A stretch of 5,408 nucleotides of DNA from Rhodospirillales bacterium (lineage in GTDB: Bacteria; Pseudomonadota; Alphaproteobacteria; Rhodospirillales; JAOUPW01): NCBI GenBank assembly GCA_029879665.1, contig JAOUPW010000169.1:1-5408 (forward strand), read 5' to 3'. The stretch's first letter is position 1; every line of letters starts with the position of its first letter. The notes beneath the pieces are model-generated. The model saw only the letters and a list, made by a program, of their open reading frames with translations. It ran no database searches and was not told the DNA's origin. A program made the position numbers and the translations under genes. Of the stretch, positions 1-4,866 are shown piece after piece.

Positions 1-307
1 CGGCGATGAACCCATTGACGAAGGCCCATACCGTGCCGGCGATGGAACCGATGAGGGTCGGGCTGTAGCCGACGTACAGGTGCGACAGCACCGAAACCGG
101 AGCCAGTCCCCATTCGAAAAACGTCGCCGACAGGCCGATCAACAGGATGAACAGGCCGTAGGTCAGTCCGGCGGCAAGGCCGAAACTGATGACCCCCAGG
201 GTCGCATGGTGGGGGAGGTGTTGGTCGTGAGGATGATGATGGTGATGGTGATGCTCGGCCTGTGGCGCCGGTTCTTCCTGGGTCGTTTGCGGATCCTGTT
301 CGTTCAT
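1..307 (-). CDS. Holin-like small membrane protein with His-rich N-terminus (partial, C-terminus beyond window)
   Basis: The first 102 residues are visible; the frame runs open off the left edge. The ATG start (305-307) is preceded on the minus strand by an AGGA-type ribosome site about ten bases away. Residues 1-36 are hydrophilic and rich in Glu, Gln and His: seven consecutive histidines at 19-25, then His at 27, 30, 33 and 34. A hydrophobic segment follows at about 37-63 (LGVISFGLAAGLTYGLF...). Then come a short polar stretch with LYVGYSPT (77-84) and a second hydrophobic segment from about 85 (IGSIAGTVWAFVNGFIA). The pattern GL-x-LIGLSA, WG, YxGYSPT, GSIxGxxWxFxxGFI matches, from memory, small two-helix proteins that databases label 'bacteriophage holin'. 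That label is only a name by similarity; no lysis genes are nearby. Function is unknown. The His tail could bind divalent metal (inference). The gene lies 93 bases beyond the DUF3422 stop on the same strand and may be cotranscribed. Confidence 0.75.
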   Translation of the reverse strand, partial: MNEQDPQTTQEEPAPQAEHHHHHHHPHDQHLPHHATLGVISFGLAAGLTYGLFILLIGLSATFFEWGLAPVSVLSHLYVGYSPTLIGSIAGTVWAFVNGFIA

Positions 308-400
308 GGGGATATCCTATCCGGAAAGCCTTTCGTCCAGCTTAACTAAAATCTTCCCCGTTGGGCGGAAAATCAACCAGGGGCCAAGTCGGTTAAATCG

Positions 401-1696
401 TCAATTTTCGGATTTTTCGTCCCGTGTAATCGACCGGCGGACCCTGCGCACGCCGACCCAAACCGAGAAGACGACGACCGGAAAAGCCACGGAAACGACG
501 ATAAAGGGATCGACCATCACCCCCATCCCCTTGGCCCCCTTGGCCAGATAAGAAATCAGGCTCAACAGGTAATAACTGATGGCGACGACGGACAATCCTT
601 CGACCGTCGCCTGCAACCGCAGTTGCGTACGGGCGCGTTGGTCCATGGAATGGAGGAGATCCCGGTTCTGCCCTTCAAGGGCGACATCGACCCGGGTTCT
701 CAACAGATTGCTCGCCCGGGCGATTCTGAGAGATAGAGTTTCCTGGCGTTCGGCGGCGTTTTCGACGGTTTCCATGGCCGGGATCAGGCGGCGTTCGATG
801 AATTCGCCCACCGGCTGCAAGCCAATGATCCGGTCCTCCTTTAATTCCTTCAGCCGTCGTTTCACCAGTTCGAAATAGGCTCCCGCGGCGCTGAATCGAT
901 AGTTGGTTCCGGCACTGATCGATTCCGCTTCCGCCGCCAACATCGAGAGCCGGCCAAGCAACTCCCTTTCGTCCTCCACGCCTTCGATTTGGGTCAACTG
1001 GGAAACGATCTCGCTAACTTTGGTTTCCGCCTCGGATACTCGTTGCCGAGCGTCGCGGGCAAGAGGCAGGGCCAGCATGGCCAGCGACCGGTAAGTTTCA
1101 ATTTCCAAAACCCGCTGGATCATCCTCGCCATGCCACGATGGTTTATGCCGACATCGCGGATCAGATAACGGCGGAACCGGTCACCGTGAATGATGAAAT
1201 CGGTCCATACCATGGCGCGCTGATGCGCAACGAAACCGCCGGTCACCGTGTTGTTGTCGAATAAACCGACCAATTCAGGGACCGGACGCTCCGGCATATC
1301 CTGGGATTCCAGCGCCAAATGCGAGGCAACAAGAACTTCTCCGGGAAGGCGTTCAAGCCATTCCCTCGGCAATAATTCAATCGCGGTATCCTTGAAAGGC
1401 TGATCGAAGGCGGCTTCTTTAATGAAGGTATAGGTGACGAATTCCGTATGCCGTTCCCATTTCAACCGGAACCGTCCCATGTCCTCGGAAAAATGCGTGG
1501 CGCTTTTCGGCGGCGGGGCGGTATTGAAAAGCCGGCACAGTTCGACAAGGTGTGCATAATCCGCGTCGGCGCCGGTTTCGTCGTTTACAACGGCAAGATA
1601 TGAAACCTTTGCCGGGGAATCGATGACGCCATGGGGCCGGGCATGCATTTCCTCGGAAAGGGTGTCACGTAAGGGATGCTCTTTGAAATCGGCCAT
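401..1696 (-). CDS. DUF3422 family membrane-anchored protein
   Basis: This is a complete 431-residue protein of the DUF3422 family (COG4949), proteins of unknown biochemical role common in proteobacteria. The diagnostic N-terminal signature HPLRDTLSEEMHARP lies at residues 7-21, near the start as is usual for the family. A long soluble region follows, including RDVGINHRGMAR-like sequence near the middle and helices rich in Glu, Arg and Leu (about 215-360) that could form coiled coil. The C-terminus has two hydrophobic segments, about 366-384 (VVAISYYLLSLISYL) and 397-416 (FIVVSVAFPVVVFSVWVGV). They are separated by a Gly/Lys-rich turn and followed by a basic tail (RRVRRS). This predicts a large cytoplasmic domain anchored by a C-terminal hairpin. 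The ATG is supported by an AAAGG ribosome site six bases upstream. The next gene on this strand, the holin-like one, starts 93 bases after the stop. Family assignment is firm; function is not known. Confidence 0.93.
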   Translation of the reverse strand: MADFKEHPLRDTLSEEMHARPHGVIDSPAKVSYLAVVNDETGADADYAHLVELCRLFNTAPPPKSATHFSEDMGRFRLKWERHTEFVTYTFIKEAAFDQPFKDTAIELLPREWLERLPGEVLVASHLALESQDMPERPVPELVGLFDNNTVTGGFVAHQRAMVWTDFIIHGDRFRRYLIRDVGINHRGMARMIQRVLEIETYRSLAMLALPLARDARQRVSEAETKVSEIVSQLTQIEGVEDERELLGRLSMLAAEAESISAGTNYRFSAAGAYFELVKRRLKELKEDRIIGLQPVGEFIERRLIPAMETVENAAERQETLSLRIARASNLLRTRVDVALEGQNRDLLHSMDQRARTQLRLQATVEGLSVVAISYYLLSLISYLAKGAKGMGVMVDPFIVVSVAFPVVVFSVWVGVRRVRRSITRDEKSEN

Positions 1697-2009
1697 GATC
1701 GCCTTTCCCCTCGCAATTTTCGATATAACCTATCATACACCTTTGCCGTGATTGTTCGCATAACACGGCGGCTACGGCTAAGCCAATGAAGGTTTTATGA
1801 CCGGCCTTGATGTTGCCGACGAAGCGCATTCCACCCGCGCCGGGCTGGACTTGATCTGCGTCCTTGGCCTTGTCGACGATGCGCGGGATGGGCCGTCGAC
1901 GCCAACACGGGCCGCTGCCGAGGGGGCGCGACGGTCCATAAGGCCGTCGATCCCCAGGTCAACGATCAGAGCGACAATCGTGTCATTAATTCTTATTACA
2001 AATCCGACT

Positions 2010-2050
2010 TTGTGTCCAAGGCGGAACCATAGGCATAAGTATAAAATAAT
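2010..2050 (+). promoter_or_regulatory. Possible promoter island upstream of the transporter gene
   Basis: This AT-rich stretch contains TTGTGT (2010-2015) and, 18 bases further on, CATAAG, which runs into TATAAAAT (2040-2047). Neither hexamer is a clean consensus and the better -10 match (TATAAA) is 24 bases from the -35 candidate, so spacing is poor. It is proposed mainly because it is the most promoter-like sequence in the gap. A long leader of about 250 bases would follow if the transporter starts at 2302. Confidence 0.2.
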
Positions 2051-2229
2051 CGAAATGCAATCCGCGCCCTTGATCCAAGACATGGCGGCAAAAAGTAACG
2101 GGGTGTATACGGACAGAAGATCATCATATTTTTTGGATGAAAGCTTGAATGGAACGGATTGAAAAAACCTAAATCCGCCACCCGCATTACCGGCGGCCTT
2201 TGCGGTTCATGATAAATCGTTTCAAGCCG

Positions 2230-2254
2230 ACCGGCCCTATCGTCATCGGCCGGT
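2230..2254 (+). promoter_or_regulatory. GC-rich hairpin in the transporter leader
   Basis: A perfect 7-base inverted repeat, ACCGGCC (2230-2236) and GGCCGGT (2248-2254), encloses an 11-base loop. It lies about 48 bases before the preferred GTG start at 2302 and so would fold in the 5' leader of the transporter mRNA. If translation instead begins at ATG 2209 or TTG 2200 the repeat is coding. No T-run follows, so it is not an intrinsic terminator. A second, shorter stem CCGCC/GGCGG sits just upstream (2175-2179 and 2192-2196). Confidence 0.3.
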
Positions 2255-2301
2255 TTGTCGAGGAATCGCGGAGCCGCCGCCAAGAAAAAAGGTTCCGAAA
2301 C

Positions 2302-3300
2302 GTGATTTCAATACTGAAAAAGCACTGGTTCTTCGTCGGTATCGCCGCGATGATCCTGATCTCCTTTACCGTTCCCGCAGTCGGCCTGTTCGTTCATAAG
2401 CATAGCGTTCTGAAGTACGGAATATTCCTCGCCTTCTTCCTTTCAGGCCTGACCCTGGACACTTCCCGGGTTGTCGACCAACTGCGTGATTTCCGCGTGC
2501 TGGGAGCGGCCATCGTTTCGTCCCTGGTATTTTTTCCGCTGATTGGCTTCGGGCTGGCGCAGTTCGCGCTTGCCGATTACCCCGACCTGGTCGTCGGCGT
2601 CTGCATCATCGCGGTGGCGCCGGCAACTGTCGCCGCCGGGACCGCGATGACCACCATCGCCCGGGGCAACGTGCCGCTAAGCCTGTTTATCTGCGTATCA
2701 ACCAACGTGGTTGCCGTATTCACGATCCCGTTCGCGCTGAATTTGTTGCTGCAGGCCAATTACAATATTTCCCTGCCGCTCAAGGCGACAATCATCAGCC
2801 TGACCATCACGGTGATCATTCCGACCGCCCTCGGTCAACTGGCGCGGATCAAGGCCAAGGAATTTCTGCCCCGCTACAAGAAGTACTTCTCGATCTTCCA
2901 ACAGCTCATCGTGCTGCTGATCATTCTCAACGCGGTGTCGAAATCGACCGGCCAATTGGCCGAGGCGGGAATCCTGGTCGCGTATGCCTTCGCCTTCATG
3001 ATCATCCTGCACGGGATCATCCTGGCGATGAACCTCGGCATTTCAAAACTTGTCCATCTGGACGAGCCATCGACCGCGGCGTTCACCATCCACACCTCGG
3101 AAAAGACGCTCACCGTGTCCTATCTGGTGTGGAACATGAACTTTGCCGCGTTGTTCCCGATCTCGCTGATTCCGGCGATCGCCTACCACCTGACTCAGTT
3201 GATTCTGGACACCTTTGTCGCCCAATACTTTCTCAAGCGGTTGATCGCCGTAGAAGAAGCAAAGGAATCGTCGCTGCCAGGCGCCGCCGCCGCCAGGTGA
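2302..3300 (+). CDS. Bile acid:sodium symporter superfamily transporter (YfeH/SBF-like)
   Basis: This is an inner-membrane transporter of the BASS superfamily, SBF-like branch, related to E. coli YfeH; the substrate is unknown. The GTG at 2302 has a strong ribosome site (AAAAAAGG, nine bases upstream) and gives 332 residues, about the length of YfeH. Upstream in-frame starts (ATG 2209, TTG 2200) would add a basic, unconserved N-terminus and lack a good ribosome site. About nine to ten hydrophobic segments span the protein. Family landmarks are FLSGLTLDTSRV (47-57) and APATVAAGTAMTTIARGNV (106-124), which parallels the LPATVQSAIAFTSMAGGNV region of YfeH. HTSEKTLTVSYLVW (264-277) lines up with the conserved GSKKSLANG region. 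These polar breaks in helices are where sodium and substrate bind in studied BASS proteins (family knowledge). The C-terminal tail is short, charged and then Ala-rich. The arfB gene follows 96 bases later on the same strand. Activity on bile acids should not be assumed. Confidence 0.88.
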   Translation: MISILKKHWFFVGIAAMILISFTVPAVGLFVHKHSVLKYGIFLAFFLSGLTLDTSRVVDQLRDFRVLGAAIVSSLVFFPLIGFGLAQFALADYPDLVVGVCIIAVAPATVAAGTAMTTIARGNVPLSLFICVSTNVVAVFTIPFALNLLLQANYNISLPLKATIISLTITVIIPTALGQLARIKAKEFLPRYKKYFSIFQQLIVLLIILNAVSKSTGQLAEAGILVAYAFAFMIILHGIILAMNLGISKLVHLDEPSTAAFTIHTSEKTLTVSYLVWNMNFAALFPISLIPAIAYHLTQLILDTFVAQYFLKRLIAVEEAKESSLPGAAAAR

Positions 3301-3344
3301 CGGCGGCCAAAAGGTCATGCCAAAAATCGCAATCGGACGGCTTC

Positions 3345-3364
3345 ACGGTCCCGTCGGGGACTGT
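3345..3364 (+). promoter_or_regulatory. Hairpin between the transporter gene and arfB
   Basis: ACGGTCCC (3345-3352) pairs with GGGACTGT (3357-3364) around a GTCG tetraloop. This gives eight pairs including one G-T wobble. No T-run follows, so a classical intrinsic terminator is unlikely. It lies 33 bases before the arfB start and could block readthrough, protect an mRNA end, or affect arfB translation. The fold is seen in the sequence; any role is inference. Confidence 0.3.
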
Positions 3365-3396
3365 CCAGCCTTGGCCGAAGTCCCTATGCTGACGCC

Positions 3397-3816
3397 ATGT
3401 TCATTGCCCCTGATATCGAGATTGACGAAAGCGAAATCCAGCTTCGGTTTATCCTTGCCGGCGGTCCCGGCGGGCAGAACGTCAACAAGGTGGCGACGGC
3501 GGTGGAACTGCGCTTCGATGCGACCGGTTCGGATGCCTTGCCCGATGACGTTAAGCATCGCCTGAAAAGTCTTGCCGGGCGGCGCATGACGGCGGCCGGA
3601 ATTCTCGTCATCAAGGCCCGCCGTTTCCGCAGCCAGGAAATGAACCGTGCCGATGCCCGCGCCCGTCTCCGCGACCTGATTGAACGGGCGGTCAAGAAAC
3701 AGCTTCGGCGCCGGCCGACCAAACCCACGCGGGGGTCCCGGGAACGCCGTCTCGGGGATAAGCAGCATCGCGGTAAGGTCAAGCGGCAACGGGGACCGGT
3801 CAGCGGCGAAGATTGA
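3397..3816 (+). CDS. arfB: Alternative ribosome-rescue factor ArfB (peptidyl-tRNA hydrolase)
   Basis: ArfB (YaeJ; mitochondrial counterpart ICT1/MRPL58) enters the A site of ribosomes stalled on mRNAs without a stop codon and hydrolyses the peptidyl-tRNA. The 139-residue length matches E. coli ArfB (140). The catalytic GGQ lies at residues 25-27 within AGGPGGQNVNKVATAVELRF, the signature of the release-factor catalytic domain. VIKARRFRSQEMNRADA (about 69-85) is the next conserved block. The C-terminal tail from about residue 98 is strongly basic (KKQLRRRPTKPTRGSRERR...KVKRQRG); in studied ArfB this tail threads into the empty mRNA channel and senses vacancy. The RRPTxPTRxSxERRL pattern separates ArfB from RF1/RF2 and from longer GGQ proteins. 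The ATG at 3397 is chosen because it gives the usual short N-terminus (MFIAPDIEIDESEI); no clear Shine-Dalgarno precedes it. It probably acts beside trans-translation as a backup. It converges with msrA. Confidence 0.95.
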   Translation: MFIAPDIEIDESEIQLRFILAGGPGGQNVNKVATAVELRFDATGSDALPDDVKHRLKSLAGRRMTAAGILVIKARRFRSQEMNRADARARLRDLIERAVKKQLRRRPTKPTRGSRERRLGDKQHRGKVKRQRGPVSGED

Positions 3817-3822
3817 ATCCTA

Positions 3823-3856
3823 TCGCAAATCCCGAACGGATCGATCCAATTCGCGA
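3823..3856 (-). repeat. Secondary imperfect inverted repeat in the arfB/msrA gap
   Basis: Read on the minus strand, TCGCGAATT (3856-3848) can pair with GATTTGCGA (3831-3823), giving nine pairs of which two are G-U wobbles. A GGATCGATCC palindrome (3838-3847) sits in the loop. The repeat lies beyond the main msrA palindrome and may be the second half of one compound element. Pairing is weaker when read on the plus strand because the wobbles become A-C mismatches, which suggests a minus-strand RNA structure. Confidence 0.3.
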
Positions 3857-3870
3857 CGATGCAGTTGCTT

Positions 3871-3924
3871 AAATAACAATAAAATAGAGTATTTCCATCG
3901 ATTCCGATAAAACCGGAAATGCTC
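3871..3924 (-). terminator. Terminator-like palindrome at the end of msrA, possibly a dispersed repeat
   Basis: On the minus strand GAGCATTTCC (3924-3915) pairs with GGAAATACTC (3896-3887) over ten positions with one G-T wobble. An inner ATCG/CGAT stem (3905-3908 with 3897-3900) has a 4-base loop. The downstream minus-strand sequence is T-rich (TATTTTATTGTTATTT, 3886-3871). The stem begins at the last base of the msrA stop codon, so it is well placed to terminate msrA. The layout GAGCATTTCC...GGAAATxCTC followed by a T-rich tail resembles palindromic repeats scattered between genes in many alphaproteobacteria (from memory). On the plus strand no T-run follows, so it is less suited to ending arfB transcription. 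Confidence 0.6.
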
Positions 3925-4382
3925 TAGAACAGCCGCTTGCGACGCTTTTCCTCGTATTGCTGGTGGTAATCCTCGGCCATGAAAAATTCGGATGCCGGGG
4001 TGATTTCGGTGACGATGGGTCCAGGGAAGGCGCTGGCTTTTTCCAGGCGCGCCTTGGCGGCGGCGGCCTGCTGCTTGGGGCCATGGAAGAAAACGGCGGA
4101 GCGGTACTGGCTGCCGACGTCTGGGCCCTGGCGGTTGAGCGTGGTCGGATCATGGATCTGCCAGAAGACATCGAGCAGTTCCTCGTAGCTGACCTCAGCG
4201 GGGTCGAAATCCACGCTGACAACTTCGGCATGGCCGGTAGTGCCGGAACAGACGTCTTCGTAGGTGGGGTTGACTGTAGTGCCGCCCGAATAGCCGACGG
4301 CGGTGGCCTTGACGCCCTTTATACGGCGGAAGGCAGCTTCCACCCCCCAGAAACATCCGGCACCGAAAGTCGCCTTCTCCAT
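3924..4382 (-). CDS. msrA: Peptide methionine (S)-S-oxide reductase MsrA
   Basis: MsrA (EC 1.8.4.11) reduces the S epimer of methionine sulfoxide, free or in proteins, repairing oxidative damage in the cytoplasm. The 152-residue protein has the catalytic motif GCFWG at 9-13 (nucleophile Cys10). YSGG is at 31-34, and [15 protein letters not shown] at 41-55 holds the conserved Asp, second Cys (Cys45) and GHAE. Next are [23 protein letters not shown] (about 69-91), including the HDPT and GSQYRS hallmarks, and AEDYHQQY near the C-terminus. The start ATG has a GGGGAG ribosome site six bases upstream and gives the usual short N-terminus. Most MsrA proteins have a resolving cysteine after DYHQxY, often in a GY/SC-type tail; here the tail is EEKRRKRLF with none. 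Only Cys10 and Cys45 are present, so recycling must use Cys45 or an external thiol (inference). There is no MsrB domain or neighbouring msrB in view. Confidence 0.96.
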   Translation of the reverse strand: MEKATFGAGCFWGVEAAFRRIKGVKATAVGYSGGTTVNPTYEDVCSGTTGHAEVVSVDFDPAEVSYEELLDVFWQIHDPTTLNRQGPDVGSQYRSAVFFHGPKQQAAAAKARLEKASAFPGPIVTEITPASEFFMAEDYHQQYEEKRRKRLF

Positions 4383-4431
4383 GTGGTTCTCCCCAGTCTT
4401 GTTGGTCGAGTCAGGTCAGGGATCGGACACA

Positions 4432-4475
4432 TAAAAACGCCCAGTCGTCCCTATACCATAGGTACGCCGGGCGTT
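4432..4475 (-). terminator. Intrinsic terminator after the zinc-ribbon gene
   Basis: On the minus strand AACGCCC (4475-4469) pairs with GGGCGTT (4442-4436). Inside are a CGT/ACG pairing and a CCTAT/ATAGG stem with a 3-base loop. The 3' arm runs straight into a run of five T (4437-4433). This is a long interrupted hairpin with a T-run in the right orientation, 45 bases past the stop of the zinc-ribbon gene. It would separate that gene from msrA, whose start is 50 bases further on. On the plus strand no T-run follows. Confidence 0.7.
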
Positions 4476-4520
4476 GAGTATTTCAAGAGTGTGTAAGAAC
4501 GTGAAAGCCCGGCGAAACGC

Positions 4521-4700
4521 CTAGGCCGCCTGATCACCTTCACGCCAAGCCGCTGTGCCTTTGCAAGACTGGCATACCCGGTTGCCCACATGTTCGGAGG
4601 TGAATTTAGTTCCGCACATCAGGCATCTGCGGGTTTTGCGCTCGACGGGGGTATCGGCGACGGGTTTCTTGGTATTGGAATTAGACGAGCGCGAAGACAT
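4521..4700 (-). CDS. Small CxxC zinc-ribbon protein (59 residues)
   Basis: This is a hypothetical protein of 59 residues with four cysteines in the spacing C-x2-C-x13-C-x2-C (Cys26, 29, 43 and 46; CLMCGTKF then NRVCQSCK), typical of a single structural zinc site. The first 25 residues are Ser-, Asn- and Lys-rich and probably disordered. The tail GTAAWREGDQAA is short. I chose ATG 4698-4700 because GGAAG lies seven bases upstream. An in-frame ATG at 4745 would add 15 residues but lacks a good ribosome site and overlaps an inverted repeat. Similar short proteins with a CLxCxxxFxSxxxxNRxCxxCK core occur in alphaproteobacteria, from memory, without assigned function. RNA, DNA or protein binding are all possible. 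The gene lies between fetB and msrA on the same strand and has its own terminator. Confidence 0.8.
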   Translation of the reverse strand: MSSRSSNSNTKKPVADTPVERKTRRCLMCGTKFTSEHVGNRVCQSCKGTAAWREGDQAA

Positions 4701-4743
4701 AGATTCTTCCCAATCTGTTAAAGGATGCTCCAAAAGAAGCGGC

Positions 4744-4758
4744 ACCTTAACACAAGGT
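4744..4758. promoter_or_regulatory. Inverted repeat ACCTT-N5-AAGGT upstream of the zinc-ribbon gene
   Basis: A perfect 5-5-5 inverted repeat lies 43 bases before the chosen start of the zinc-ribbon gene, in an AT-rich leader. A second 5-5-5 repeat, ATGCA-N5-TGCAT, lies at 4796-4810. Either could be an operator or lie near a promoter. Repeats of this length also arise by chance in AT-rich DNA, so this is tentative. Confidence 0.25.
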
Positions 4759-4833
4759 TAAAAAAAATTGAAAACGCTTATGTTTGGATACGGCCATGCA
4801 TTTTTTGCATATGTTGGCAAGTGGCTATGAAAA

Positions 4834-4852
4834 TTGAGAAAATTTTGCTCAA
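4834..4852 (-). terminator. Weak terminator candidate after fetB
   Basis: On the minus strand TTGAG (4852-4848) pairs with CTCAA (4838-4834) around a 9-base A/T loop, followed by TTTTC. It lies 14 bases after the fetB stop. The stem is short and AT-rich, so termination may be leaky, leaving readthrough into the zinc-ribbon gene possible. Confidence 0.3.
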
Positions 4853-4866
4853 AGGGCCCCAATTAA

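Larger units (their letters stand above)
1697..2301. other. Long intergenic region with no defensible gene
   Basis: About 600 bases separate the divergent DUF3422 and transporter genes. Roughly 1780-1960 is GC-rich and looks like coding sequence without a proper gene. On the minus strand around 1785-1893 one frame reads PRIVDKAKDADQVQ followed by FVGNIKAGHKTFIG with G/C-rich third positions, but it has no start and an upstream in-frame TGA. This may be a decayed gene. Two copies of GTCGAC about 30 bases apart form a small inverted repeat there. Roughly 1975-2160 is AT-rich and is the likely place for promoters. From about 2175 the sequence becomes GC-rich again with two small hairpins. I see no tRNA, known riboswitch or insertion-sequence end. 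Confidence 0.6.

Noticed and set aside
225..252. Repetitive GATGATGATGGTGATG-type tract that looks like a simple repeat
   Set aside because: It is the codon run (CAT/CAC) for the histidine tract of the holin-like protein on the minus strand, with mixed codons, so it is a coding feature and not a microsatellite.
1..307. Prophage or lysis cassette suggested by the holin-like name
   Set aside because: No endolysin, spanin or phage structural gene is visible and the neighbour is a chromosomal DUF3422 gene. The name reflects family labelling only.
1778..2083. Minus-strand open frame of 101 codons in the same gap
   Set aside because: No ribosome site, no recognisable motif, and the amino-acid mix of an antisense shadow. 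A different minus-strand frame looks more protein-like but is broken.
1797..2162. Plus-strand open frame of 121 codons with a GAAGG just upstream
   Set aside because: Its product is low-complexity (Arg, Ser, Thr, Pro and Ile mixtures), resembles no family I know, crosses a sharp GC-to-AT change and overlaps likely promoter sequence. It behaves like a chance frame in an intergenic region.
3343..3789. Long minus-strand open frames opposite arfB
   Set aside because: They are antisense shadows of a GC-rich gene; the plus strand carries the unmistakable GGQ motif and basic tail of ArfB.
3957..4496. Plus-strand frame of 179 codons opposite msrA
   Set aside because: Gly-rich shadow of the msrA coding strand; it also runs through the intrinsic terminator downstream of the zinc-ribbon gene.
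4701..4745. Extended start at 4745 for the zinc-ribbon protein
   Set aside because: The extra 15 residues lack a ribosome site, and the internal ATG at 4700 has a good one. The longer form also starts within the ACCTT/AAGGT repeat.
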